From contig NZ_CP054052.1 in the NCBI RefSeq assembly GCF_013283835.1, positions 3,410,001 to 3,474,000 of the forward strand: a stretch of 64,000 nt of DNA. Reading direction: 5' to 3'. The notes under the pieces were generated by a model. That model was not told the DNA's origin. It was given only the letters and a program-made list of their open reading frames with translations, and did no database searches. Shown piece after piece: positions 46,090-55,048 of the stretch; position 1 is the first letter of the stretch; each line of letters starts with the position of its first letter. Source of the stretch: Poseidonibacter lekithochrous. GTDB taxonomy: Bacteria; Campylobacterota; Campylobacteria; Campylobacterales; Arcobacteraceae. The position numbers and the translations under genes are program-made.

Positions 46090-46320
46090 GTGAACATTTT
46101 ATTATCATTATTAGAGGAACAAAACTTACGAAAAAATCTTTGTTATAGGGATTATAAAGTAGTTAAAAATACCATAGTTATCATAAAATCAAATGAAATG
46201 TATTCTTCAAGTATTGAGACAAAAGAACTAGTAGATTTATCACAAGCTTTTAAGAGACAAACAAACATAGAATTTACAGTTTTAGAAAATGGAGATATTA
46301 ATATAAAAAAAGTATCCTAA
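46090..46320 (+). CDS. Unrecognised small protein, module copy 2
   Basis: A 76-aa paralogue of the protein at 45306, starting with GTG behind AAAGG (seven bases). Shared blocks are LLSLLEEQ, CYRDYKV, KSNEMYSSSIETKELV and NGDINIKKV. The most constant part is the KSNE-YSSSIET core. No signal peptide or membrane helix is seen, so it is likely cytoplasmic. It could be a partner or inhibitor of the divergent XRE protein, a toxin, or an anti-phage component; the sequence alone does not decide. Confidence 0.78.
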   Translation: MNILLSLLEEQNLRKNLCYRDYKVVKNTIVIIKSNEMYSSSIETKELVDLSQAFKRQTNIEFTVLENGDINIKKVS

Positions 46321-46342
46321 GCAGTTTTAGCAAAGAAGTATA

Positions 46343-47188
46343 TTACTTCTCTACTAAATTATATAAAGCTTGAATCTCTTCAGGCCAGATTTCTTCATCG
46401 ATAGTTTCTAAAACCATTGGAATATCATCCATTCTATCATCATTCATAATGAATTTGAAAGCATCCCAACCAATTTTACCAACTCCAAGTGAGTCATGTC
46501 TATCTACTCTTGAACCAAGTTCTGGTTTTGAGTCATTTAAGTGCATACCCATTAAGTATTGTCGTCCAACTACTTCATCAAACTCTTTCCACGTTTTATC
46601 GTATGCTTCTCTTGTTCTGATGTCATATCCAGCAGTGAACATGTGACATGTATCAATACATACACCTATTCTGCTTTTGTCTTCAACTTTATCAATAATA
46701 TGTGCTAAATGCTCAAATTTATAACCTAAGTTTGAACCTTGCCCTGCTGTGTTTTCAATTACTAATTTTACATCTTTTGTAGCATCAATTGCTTGATTTA
46801 AAGATAGAGCAATTCTATCAAGACATTCATCTTCAGTAATCTTTCTTAGGTGGCTTCCTGGGTGAAAGTTTAATCTATCTAATTTTAGGATTTCACATCT
46901 TTCAATTTCATGTAAAAAACCGTCTAAAGATTTTTCTCTTTTCTCTTCTTCAGGGTGTCCTAAATTGATAAGATATGAGTCATGAGGTAATATATGTTTT
47001 GCTTGTATTCCAGTCTCTTCTAACTCTTTAAACCATCTATCAATTACTTTAGTTTCTAAGTCTTTAACTCTCCATTGTCTTTGATTTTTAACAAAAAGAG
47101 CAAAAGCTTTTGCGCCTATATTTCTAGCATTAATTGGGGCATTAAAAACACCACCACTTGCACTAACGTGTGCTCCAACGTATTTCAT
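46343..47188 (-). CDS. nfo: Endonuclease IV (AP endonuclease)
   Basis: A 281-aa zinc-dependent AP endonuclease for base-excision repair. It begins [19 protein letters not shown] and has the zinc-ligand motifs [31 protein letters not shown] and [20 protein letters not shown]. All expected His, Glu and Asp ligands are present. Length is normal. AGGAAC precedes the ATG. It marks the return from the accessory island to core genes. Confidence 0.96.
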   Translation of the reverse strand: MKYVGAHVSASGGVFNAPINARNIGAKAFALFVKNQRQWRVKDLETKVIDRWFKELEETGIQAKHILPHDSYLINLGHPEEEKREKSLDGFLHEIERCEILKLDRLNFHPGSHLRKITEDECLDRIALSLNQAIDATKDVKLVIENTAGQGSNLGYKFEHLAHIIDKVEDKSRIGVCIDTCHMFTAGYDIRTREAYDKTWKEFDEVVGRQYLMGMHLNDSKPELGSRVDRHDSLGVGKIGWDAFKFIMNDDRMDDIPMVLETIDEEIWPEEIQALYNLVEK

Positions 47189-47569
47189 ATTTGTTCCTAT
47201 TAATTTTTGATTATTTTAACTTATTAAATTAATATTATAAGCTTGATTTAATAAGTAAATTAAGTGTGCGTAATATAACTGTTACTAAAAACCTTTATAA
47301 GTATCATTTATATACACAAGTGAATAAAATCTTTAACTTTTACAAGTTTTTATAATATCCTAAAATGCCTAAGTATAGAATAAGAATTAATTTTAAAACC
47401 CGCTACATGCAGGCTATAAATTTTGTGTACTATTTCAATATCGCTTGTTTAAAAGCTAGTTTTGTTTATCTGTTTAATTATACAGTTGGAGTATTTTAAA
47501 TAGATAAATAAAAAAGAAATAGAATCAATAAAATTAAGATAAAAAGTATTTATAAAAGGACCAAACTTA
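47189..47569. other. Intergenic region between nfo and ndh
   Basis: 381 bp between divergent genes. It must hold both promoters. Near 47399-47413 a short hairpin (CCCGC/GCAGG around TACAT) is seen; on the minus strand it is followed by TTTT. I see no convincing gene, tRNA or known RNA here. Confidence 0.5.
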
Positions 47570-48772
47570 ATGGAAAAAGTTGTAATAATTGGAGGTGGAT
47601 ATGCGGGGATATATGCACTTAGAGAATTAGCAAAAAATAAGAATATTCAAATTACATTGATTGATAAACATACATTTCATAACTTACAACCAGAAGTTTA
47701 TGATTTAATTGCAAATAAATCAAATATTGCAGATGTTACTATTGATTTAACAACATTATGTATGGGTCTAAATCATGATTATGTTGAATACAAGAATTTA
47801 AAAGTAAGAAACATAGATAAAGAAGCAAAAAAGATCTATACAGAAGAACAAGAAATCGTAACTTATGATTACTTAGTAATGGCAGCAGGAACAAGAACAT
47901 TCTTCCCTCCTCAAATCCCAGGACTAAACAACGCTCACGATATCAAAAAACTTCATTGGGCAATGTTCTTCAAACAAAGTTTTGAAAATCAATTATTCAA
48001 AAAAATTAGTGATGAAGCAAAACAGTGTGATGATACTCATATTGTTGTAGTTGGTGCTGGTTTATCAGGTGTTGAAATTGCAGCTGAGATGGCATACAAC
48101 TCAAAGATGTTCTTCAAAAGAGGAAATTTCTCTTGTGATAACTTAAAAATATCACTTATTTCTAGTTCAGGTACGATTTTGCCAGGGCTTTCACAAAACT
48201 TGATTAATATCTCACACCAAAGATTAAAATCACTTGGGATTAAAGTAATCACATCTACAAAATTAACAAAATTAGAAGATGGATATGCTCACCTTTCAAA
48301 TGGTACAAAAATCCCTCACTCATTCCTGATTTTTACAGGTGGAGTTGAAGCATCTAAGATCGAAGGATTAGAAGACTTTGATACAAATGGTAGAGGTCAA
48401 ATTAGAGTAAATGAATATTTACAAGTACCAGATCATAAAAATATTTTTGCTATTGGTGATGTTGCTGAGATTAAAAACAAAGAGGGAGAGATAATGCCTC
48501 CTAATGTTACTATTGCTAGAATTTCTGGAACTAATGCAGGTAAGAATATTCTTAGTATGATTGCTGATAGAGGATTAATTCAATGTAAGCCAAAATTAGA
48601 TGGTATTTTAATTGCACTTGGTGGAAAATATGCAGCAGGAGATTTAATGGGTCTTGTAAATGTAAAAGGAAGACTTGCTTATGAGATTAAAAAATATGTA
48701 TTTAGCTCATATAGAAAACCACTATTAAAACTAATCAGAACTGGTTACTCAAAACTAAAAAAATTATCTTAA
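47570..48772 (+). CDS. ndh: Type II NADH dehydrogenase (NDH-2), FAD-dependent
   Basis: A 400-aa membrane-associated flavoprotein. It has an FAD-binding start VVIIGGGYAGIYALREL, an NAD-binding fold HIVVVGAGLSGVEIAAEMA, the quinone-site-type FHNLQPEVYD and the C-terminal IFAIGDVAEI, all in the positions expected for NDH-2. It should pass electrons from NADH to quinone without pumping protons. Because complex I here lacks the NADH module, this may be the main NADH route. Good ribosome site (AAAGGA) and a terminator behind it indicate a single-gene unit. Confidence 0.88.
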   Translation: MEKVVIIGGGYAGIYALRELAKNKNIQITLIDKHTFHNLQPEVYDLIANKSNIADVTIDLTTLCMGLNHDYVEYKNLKVRNIDKEAKKIYTEEQEIVTYDYLVMAAGTRTFFPPQIPGLNNAHDIKKLHWAMFFKQSFENQLFKKISDEAKQCDDTHIVVVGAGLSGVEIAAEMAYNSKMFFKRGNFSCDNLKISLISSSGTILPGLSQNLINISHQRLKSLGIKVITSTKLTKLEDGYAHLSNGTKIPHSFLIFTGGVEASKIEGLEDFDTNGRGQIRVNEYLQVPDHKNIFAIGDVAEIKNKEGEIMPPNVTIARISGTNAGKNILSMIADRGLIQCKPKLDGILIALGGKYAAGDLMGLVNVKGRLAYEIKKYVFSSYRKPLLKLIRTGYSKLKKLS

Positions 48773-48778
48773 AATCAT

Positions 48779-48804
48779 AATTAGCCTTTGTAAAAAGGCT
48801 AATT
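48779..48804 (+). terminator. Terminator after ndh
   Basis: Arms AATTAGCCTTT and AAAGGCTAATT (11 bp, GTAA loop), followed by ATTTTATATT. The stem is perfect and the tail U-rich, seven bases after the ndh stop. Confidence 0.8.
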
Positions 48805-48950
48805 ATTTTATATTCCCAATAAAACACCTAAAATCCCTATAAATCTTTTAAATTAAAGCAAAGCTAGTATATAATCAATAATTATTAAAACATTATATTA
48901 ATATTATTTATTTTTTATTAACTGATAAAAATTATCTATAGTAGGCTTTT

Positions 48951-50906
48951 ATGGGAAAAAAAACGACATACAAAAAACTTATTTTAAAAATTATTTTAAT
49001 TACTTTATCTCTAACACTTACTATTGCATTTTTTTATGCACAGTTTATGAAGTCAGAAGCAATTGAAACTCTCACAAAAGTAGATGCAAAAAAAACCACT
49101 CAACTAGTATTCCAATCATTGTACTCAGCAATGGAAAAAGGTTGGGATAGAAATGATTTAGAAAAGATTATAAAAAGAGTAAATAATATAGACAGCCAAA
49201 TGGCTGTAAATGTATATAGAACACAAATAGTAGCAGATGAATATGGCGATATTCCAAGGGATTTAGAAGCTAGACAAACAAATAAAATGGTTCAACATGC
49301 AATTAAAAATGATGAAATATTAAATATTGTAGATGATTCAGCAATTGACTACTATTACCCAATCGAAGCTAAACAAGAATGTCTTAAATGTCATACAACA
49401 GCACAAGAAAACGATGTTTTAGGAGTAATAAATATTACCTATCCTATTGATGATTTAAAAGTATCATTATCATCAATTATCAACTTTTTCCTTATATTTA
49501 TAATTGTCTTTTCATTGATAATATTTGTAGCTTTATTCACAAAATTTGATAAATATCTTGTAAAACCTATTAAAACATTTGTAATAAATATCAATTCTAT
49601 TTCAAAACATAAAGATATTACAAAAAGAATAACTATTGATAATAATATAGAAGAGATAGATTCTATGCAAGAAGTATTTAACAATATGTTAGATTCCTTA
49701 GAATATCAGTTTTATTATGATGAATTAACAACTTTTCCAAATAGAAAAAAACTACTAGAAACCCTAGGAGAACATAAAGACGCCCTACTTTTAATCGTAG
49801 ATATTGATCAGTTCCAACAAATCAATGATTTGTACGGAGATAAAATAGGTGATGATATTCTTAAGGAAACAGGGGAAATATTAGAGCGAAATATCCCTGA
49901 AAAAGCACATTTATTCAAACTTCATGCTGATGAATTTGCAATTTATTACCCTACTATTATTTCACCCGAAGAGATAAAAAGTTTTGCATTACAACTAAAT
50001 GGAGTAATTGAAAATCATACTTTTACTATTAATAACTCAGAAATATTTATTAATATAACTCTAGGACTAGCTTATGGAAATGATTTCTTATTAAACAATG
50101 CAGATATTGCTCTAAAATTAGCAAAAAAGAAAAAGAAGAAATCTTTAATTTATGAATCATCTATGAACATAGAACATGAATATGAACAAAATCTAAAATG
50201 GACAAAGAAAATAAAAGATGCCATTAAAAACGATAGAATTGTTCCACTATTCCAGCCAATTGTAAATACACAAACAAAAGAAATAATTAAATATGAAGCT
50301 CTTATAAGAATGATAGACGAAAATGGGGAGTATGTTTCACCTTATTACTTCTTGGAGCTTGCAAAGAAGAATAAGTTATACCCTCAACTTACAAAAATCA
50401 TGTTAACAAAAACTTTTGAAAAATTCAAAACTAAAGATAAACAAGTATCAATAAACTTATCAGTTGAAGATATTTTAAATGAATCAGTTCATGATACGAT
50501 TTTAGAAAAACTATATGAATATAAATTAGGTAATAGAGTTGTATTTGAATTATTAGAATCAGAAGGTATAGAAAACTTCGTAGAAGTTAAAGAGTTCATC
50601 GAAGAAGTTAAACAAACAGGAGCAAAAATATCAATTGATGATTTTGGTACTGGTTACTCAAATTTTGAGTATTTAATGAAGCTAAATGTGGATTATATAA
50701 AGATTGATGCCTCAATGATAAAAGATATTGACAAGAATAAAAATTCACAAATGGTTACTGAAACCATCATAGATTTTGCAAAGAAAATGGAAATCAAAAC
50801 AGTTGCGGAATTTATTCACTCAGAAGATGTATATAAAGTAATTAAAAAAATGGGAATTACTTATGCTCAAGGTTATTACTTTGGAGAGCCAAAAGAGTTA
50901 GATTAA
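48951..50906 (+). CDS. Haem-binding periplasmic sensor with degenerate GGDEF and intact EAL domain
   Basis: A 651-aa inner-membrane protein. Order: membrane helix (about 10-28); periplasmic DUF3365/Tll0287-like domain (about 30-175) with one c-type haem motif C144-LKC-H148; second helix (about 178-200); HAMP (about 203-255); GGDEF-like domain (about 260-400); EAL domain (about 415-650). The GGDEF signature is HADEF (325-329), so cyclase activity is probably lost. The EAL domain keeps EAL (449-451), ELLESEG, IDDFGTGYS and KIDASMI, so it should hydrolyse c-di-GMP, perhaps in answer to redox state or a gas bound at the haem. Confidence 0.86.
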   Translation: MGKKTTYKKLILKIILITLSLTLTIAFFYAQFMKSEAIETLTKVDAKKTTQLVFQSLYSAMEKGWDRNDLEKIIKRVNNIDSQMAVNVYRTQIVADEYGDIPRDLEARQTNKMVQHAIKNDEILNIVDDSAIDYYYPIEAKQECLKCHTTAQENDVLGVINITYPIDDLKVSLSSIINFFLIFIIVFSLIIFVALFTKFDKYLVKPIKTFVININSISKHKDITKRITIDNNIEEIDSMQEVFNNMLDSLEYQFYYDELTTFPNRKKLLETLGEHKDALLLIVDIDQFQQINDLYGDKIGDDILKETGEILERNIPEKAHLFKLHADEFAIYYPTIISPEEIKSFALQLNGVIENHTFTINNSEIFINITLGLAYGNDFLLNNADIALKLAKKKKKKSLIYESSMNIEHEYEQNLKWTKKIKDAIKNDRIVPLFQPIVNTQTKEIIKYEALIRMIDENGEYVSPYYFLELAKKNKLYPQLTKIMLTKTFEKFKTKDKQVSINLSVEDILNESVHDTILEKLYEYKLGNRVVFELLESEGIENFVEVKEFIEEVKQTGAKISIDDFGTGYSNFEYLMKLNVDYIKIDASMIKDIDKNKNSQMVTETIIDFAKKMEIKTVAEFIHSEDVYKVIKKMGITYAQGYYFGEPKELD

Positions 50907-50936
50907 TACCACATTTTAGACACACTTTTCATCTAC

Positions 50937-50942
50937 TATAAT
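50937..50942 (+). promoter_or_regulatory. Candidate -10 element of the REC/histidine-kinase cluster
   Basis: TATAAT 23 bp before the ATG of the first REC-kinase gene, behind the EAL-gene stop. It suggests that the four downstream genes form their own transcription unit. Confidence 0.5.
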
Positions 50943-50965
50943 TAACTCCCTAAAAAGGTTTAATC

Positions 50966-52111
50966 ATGGACTCAAATTATTTAAAGAAATCAACACTTTT
51001 GTATGTAGAAGATGAAGATGAAATAAGAGAATTTCTAAAAAAAAGACTTGAGAGAAAAGTAAAAAAACTCTATATTGCAAAAGATGGAGCAGAAGGCTTA
51101 GAGAGTTTTTGCGAAAACAGACCTGATTTTGTCCTAACAGATGTAACAATGCCAAATCTAAATGGTATTGATATGGCTATAAAAATTAGAGAACTTGATC
51201 CTAAAATACCAATTATAATAATGTCAGCCCACTCAGATACAAGCTATTTATTAAAAGCTATAGAATTAGGAGTAGATAACTACCTACTTAAACCCATTGA
51301 TAAAACTAAGTTATACAAAGCCCTTGAGAACTCAATCAAAGCCAATTTTTTAGAACAAGAGTTAGAAGAAAATAAAAAACAAATCCTTCATCAATCAAGA
51401 TTTGCCCTACTTGGGGAAATGACTTCTATGATTGCTCACCAATGGAGACAACCCCTAAATACAATATCAATATCCCTAGCAAAATTTCTTATGAATCTAG
51501 AACTTGATAAATATGATTTAGAGAATCCAGAAATGAGAAAAAAGTTTCCAGGTTTCGTACAAAGTAATCTAGAAAGAATTGAAGATTACATACAAGATCT
51601 TTCAGGAACTATTGATTCTTTTGCAAAGATATATAAACCTTCAGATCATTTAGAAGAGTGTTCTATAAATGAATCCATTAGCCATGCCTTAAGAGCATTT
51701 AAAAATACCTTATCTCATACAGATATTATTATCTATGATGAGCTACAAAGTAATGCTAAGTCAAATATATACAAAAATGAGTTTATTCAAATTTGTCTAA
51801 ACCTTTTAAATAATGCCTATGAACACTTCTTAGAAAGAGAAATTCAAAATCCAAGAATTGATATTCAAACAAAAGAGAATGAAGAGTTTATCGAAATAAC
51901 AATAAAAGACAATGCAGGTGGTATTAGTGATGAGATTATAGAAAAAATATTTGATCCCTATTTTTCAACAAAGTTTGCAAAAAATGGAAATGGATTAGGT
52001 CTTTATATGTCAAAACTAATTATTGAAGAACATCTAGAAGGTAAGCTTAGTGTAGAAAATGAAAATGACGGCGCAAAATTTATTATAAAATTAAAGGCAA
52101 ATCATGACTAG
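50966..52111 (+). CDS. REC-histidine kinase hybrid (soluble)
   Basis: A 381-aa cytoplasmic protein with a receiver domain first (residues 5-122; DED acidic pocket at 16-18, phospho-acceptor D59 in LTDVTMPN, Lys110 in LLKP). Next is a histidine kinase: H158 in MIAHQWRQPLN, the N-box NLLNNAYEH, DNAGGISDEIIEKIFDPYFST, and GNGLGLYMSKLIIEE. There is no sensor or membrane segment. It probably receives phosphate or signals from another kinase. It overlaps the next gene by 8 bp. Confidence 0.93.
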   Translation: MDSNYLKKSTLLYVEDEDEIREFLKKRLERKVKKLYIAKDGAEGLESFCENRPDFVLTDVTMPNLNGIDMAIKIRELDPKIPIIIMSAHSDTSYLLKAIELGVDNYLLKPIDKTKLYKALENSIKANFLEQELEENKKQILHQSRFALLGEMTSMIAHQWRQPLNTISISLAKFLMNLELDKYDLENPEMRKKFPGFVQSNLERIEDYIQDLSGTIDSFAKIYKPSDHLEECSINESISHALRAFKNTLSHTDIIIYDELQSNAKSNIYKNEFIQICLNLLNNAYEHFLEREIQNPRIDIQTKENEEFIEITIKDNAGGISDEIIEKIFDPYFSTKFAKNGNGLGLYMSKLIIEEHLEGKLSVENENDGAKFIIKLKANHD

Positions 52112-52865
52112 TATACTAAAAGAAATCACACTTCTTTATGTGGAAGATGATGAAACAATAAGACCCATGTTAGAAAAAGTTCTAGGACGAAAAGTAAAAG
52201 AACTATTTGTAGCCCAAGATGGGGAAGAAGGTTATCAAAAGTTTATTGACCATAATCCAGACATAATCTTAACTGACATAAAAATGCCAAAACAAGATGG
52301 TATTGCAATGGCAAAAAAAATAAAAAAAATAAATGAAAATATACCGGTTATTGTAACTTCAGCCCACAGTGAAGCAAACTACTTCCTTGAAGCAATAGAA
52401 TTAGGTATTGATGCTTATTTATTAAAACCAATTAATAGAAATAAACTCTTAGATAGTTTAGAGTCTAATGCAAAAATTGTTTTATATGAAAAAGAGAAAC
52501 AAAAGCAACAAAAACTTCTTCAAACTGTTGTAGATTTACAAGCAAGCATTATATTTTCAATTGACAAAAATAAAGAAAGACTGTTTGCAAATAACTTGTT
52601 CTTTGATTATTTTAAAAATGAAAATAAATCAATTTATGATGAGAGTAGCTTTTGCGAATATGATGAAGTAAATAAAAACCCTATTGTAAAATTATTAGAA
52701 AATGAAAATGAATTATGGCTTGACTATCTGTTTTCTAATCAAAAAGAGAGTTTTAAAATTAGTATAAACAAAAATAATCAAGATGTGGTTTTCTTAGTAA
52801 AAGCAAAACTAATACATGAAAAAGACGATGAACCAATAATGGTTATAACTCTTGTTCAACTCTAA
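52104..52865 (+). CDS. Receiver-domain protein with PAS-like C-terminus
   Basis: A 253-aa response regulator. The receiver (residues 5-122) has the DDE acidic start (16-18), the phospho-acceptor Asp in LTDIKMPK and Lys in LLKP. The C-terminal part (about 130-253) is PAS-like and resembles the middle of the REC-GGDEF protein two genes downstream (LFANNLFFDYF versus FANNSFLDFF), but no GGDEF domain follows. It thus looks like a REC-GGDEF relative without its output domain. Confidence 0.85.
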   Translation: MTSILKEITLLYVEDDETIRPMLEKVLGRKVKELFVAQDGEEGYQKFIDHNPDIILTDIKMPKQDGIAMAKKIKKINENIPVIVTSAHSEANYFLEAIELGIDAYLLKPINRNKLLDSLESNAKIVLYEKEKQKQQKLLQTVVDLQASIIFSIDKNKERLFANNLFFDYFKNENKSIYDESSFCEYDEVNKNPIVKLLENENELWLDYLFSNQKESFKISINKNNQDVVFLVKAKLIHEKDDEPIMVITLVQL

Positions 52866-52876
52866 AGGATAAGATT

Positions 52877-55048
52877 ATGGGAAAATTAGAACGTATGGGA
52901 CTTTATACTCCTTCGGTTATTTCTGTATTTGTCATAGGATTATTTTTATCAATTTTTTTATACATAGAAATATCATTTAACGAAAAAAGAGCTACAGACT
53001 TAAAATTTGAACATCTCTTAAAAAGAGAAAGTTTATTAGTTCAAAAAGAGTTAGATATTAATATTCAAGCCCTTCACTCCATAAAAAATTTATTTGATGC
53101 AACACATGATGTTTCAAGAAAACAATTTAAGGATTTTGTTAGTGAATACCTAGAACTTCATCATAGTATAAAAGCTATAGAGTGGTTACCATATATTAGC
53201 AAAGAGCAAAGAAGTTTTTTCGAAGAAAAAGCTTCAAAAGAATTAAATATAGATTTCAAATTTACATATAAAAACCAACAAGGAGAAATAAAACTTCTAG
53301 AAGAAGAAAAAACAGAGTATTATCCAGTTTATTACCTTGAACCTTTTAAACCTAATCAACAAGTTTTAGGTTATGATTTATCTTCAAATAAAACTAGATT
53401 AAAAGCTTTAAAAGAGTCCATAAAATCAAGAAAAGATACTGCAAGTGCCAAAATAAATCTAATTCAAGAAAAAGAAAATACAAGTGCTTTTCTATTTTTT
53501 ATACCAGTATGGGAAATCTCAAATAAAAACCAAATTAAAGGTTTTGTAGTAGGTGTATATGAAATTGAGGAGATGATTATACATTCACTTGAACACGATA
53601 ATATGGACAATTCTCTTCTTGATGTGTGGCTAGTAGATAAAACAGATAAATATAAAAATGAATTACTTTACACAAACACAGACCATAATAAACCTGTAAT
53701 TACAAAAAACTATGCTCCCATTAAAATAGAAGGAAGAAACTGGTTGCTTTATGCAAAACCTAGTGCTTTGTTTTTCAAAAAAAATAAAACCATTATCCCT
53801 TTTATTTCATTAATTGCTAGTTTATTTGTAACCTTCTTAATTACATATATCCTTGCTCAAAAAGTTATAAAAACTCAAGAGCTAGAAAATTTAGTTAACA
53901 ATAAAACAAAAAATATTATCGAATCAAATAAAAGATATAAATCCTTACTTGAAATGTTTGACAAAAAAGTAATTGCAGCAAGGATAGATTTAAAAGGTAG
54001 AGTTTCTTACTCCACTTCAGCATTTGAGTTAATAAGTGGTTACTCAAAAGCTGAATTAGTTGGATTAAGTAATAATATTCACCGACATGAAGATGTACCA
54101 AAAGATTTAAATATTAACATGTGGGAAACAATATCTGCAGGTAAAATATTTACAGCTGAGATAAAAAATAAGAAAAAAGATGGTTCAGTGTATTGGCTAA
54201 AAACAGTCATAATGCCAGAATATGACAAAGATAAAAACATCTCTAGTTATTTTGAAGTAAGTGATGATATTACATCTAAAAAAGAGTTAGAAATATTTAA
54301 TATTAATTTATCAGAAAGAATTGATTATGCAGTAAGTGAGAATCAAAAGAAAGACCAATTATTATTAGAGCAATCAAAACTTGCTGCTATGGGTGAGATG
54401 ATTGGAGCAATTGCCCATCAATGGAGGCAACCACTTAATAGTCTAGCTATAAAAATACAGTTTATTGAAGATGATTATGAAGATGATTTACTTAATGAAG
54501 ATTACCTAAATGAGTTCTCAACAAGTAGTATGAAACTAATTGATTTCATGTCTAAAACAATAGATGATTTTAGAAACTTTTTTACTATTGATAAAGTTAA
54601 AAGTGAGTTTGATGTAAAAGAAAAAATTGAAGAAACTATAAACATGTTGAATGCACAATTAGATAATTATGAAATTAAAATAATTATTAATAATAAAAGT
54701 TTTTCTGTGATAGGATATGTAAGCGAGTTTCAACAAGTAATTCTAAACATAATAAATAATGCAAAAGATGAGCTTGTAAAAAAAGAAATTGAAAAGAAAA
54801 ATATAATTATCGATATCCAAAATGAAGACGGCTTTGGTACTATTAAAATCCAAGATAATGCAGGTGGAATTCCAAGGGATATTTTAGACAGAGTATTTGA
54901 ACCATATTTTACAACAAAAGAGCAAGGTAAAGGTACTGGACTTGGATTATATATGTCTAAGATGATTATAGAAGAAAATATGAAGGGCAAACTCTCTGCA
55001 TCTAATATTAACGATGGTGCTGAGTTTATAATAAAAATGGAGATATAA
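52877..55048 (+). CDS. CHASE-PAS sensor histidine kinase
   Basis: A 723-aa membrane sensor. Order: membrane helix (12-33); periplasmic CHASE domain (about 75-250; IKAIEWLPYIS, EYYPVYYLEPF, LGYDLSSN); second membrane helix (about 305-328); PAS/PAC (about 350-475); short coil; then the kinase with H514 in IAHQWRQPLN, DNAGGIPRDILDRVFEPYFTT and GTGLGLYMSKMIIEE. CHASE domains sense small molecules outside the cell. It is the only member of this gene cluster with a sensor domain, so it is likely the main input. Confidence 0.93.
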   Translation: MGKLERMGLYTPSVISVFVIGLFLSIFLYIEISFNEKRATDLKFEHLLKRESLLVQKELDINIQALHSIKNLFDATHDVSRKQFKDFVSEYLELHHSIKAIEWLPYISKEQRSFFEEKASKELNIDFKFTYKNQQGEIKLLEEEKTEYYPVYYLEPFKPNQQVLGYDLSSNKTRLKALKESIKSRKDTASAKINLIQEKENTSAFLFFIPVWEISNKNQIKGFVVGVYEIEEMIIHSLEHDNMDNSLLDVWLVDKTDKYKNELLYTNTDHNKPVITKNYAPIKIEGRNWLLYAKPSALFFKKNKTIIPFISLIASLFVTFLITYILAQKVIKTQELENLVNNKTKNIIESNKRYKSLLEMFDKKVIAARIDLKGRVSYSTSAFELISGYSKAELVGLSNNIHRHEDVPKDLNINMWETISAGKIFTAEIKNKKKDGSVYWLKTVIMPEYDKDKNISSYFEVSDDITSKKELEIFNINLSERIDYAVSENQKKDQLLLEQSKLAAMGEMIGAIAHQWRQPLNSLAIKIQFIEDDYEDDLLNEDYLNEFSTSSMKLIDFMSKTIDDFRNFFTIDKVKSEFDVKEKIEETINMLNAQLDNYEIKIIINNKSFSVIGYVSEFQQVILNIINNAKDELVKKEIEKKNIIIDIQNEDGFGTIKIQDNAGGIPRDILDRVFEPYFTTKEQGKGTGLGLYMSKMIIEENMKGKLSASNINDGAEFIIKMEI

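Noticed and set aside
34926-46320. Prophage or integrative element around the restriction island
   Set aside because: No integrase, transposase, phage structural gene, tRNA attachment site or flanking direct repeat was seen.
47365-47499. A 44-codon ATG frame in the nfo-ndh interval
   Set aside because: It has no ribosome site, is rich in Phe and Tyr from AT-rich DNA, and matches nothing known. Probably chance.
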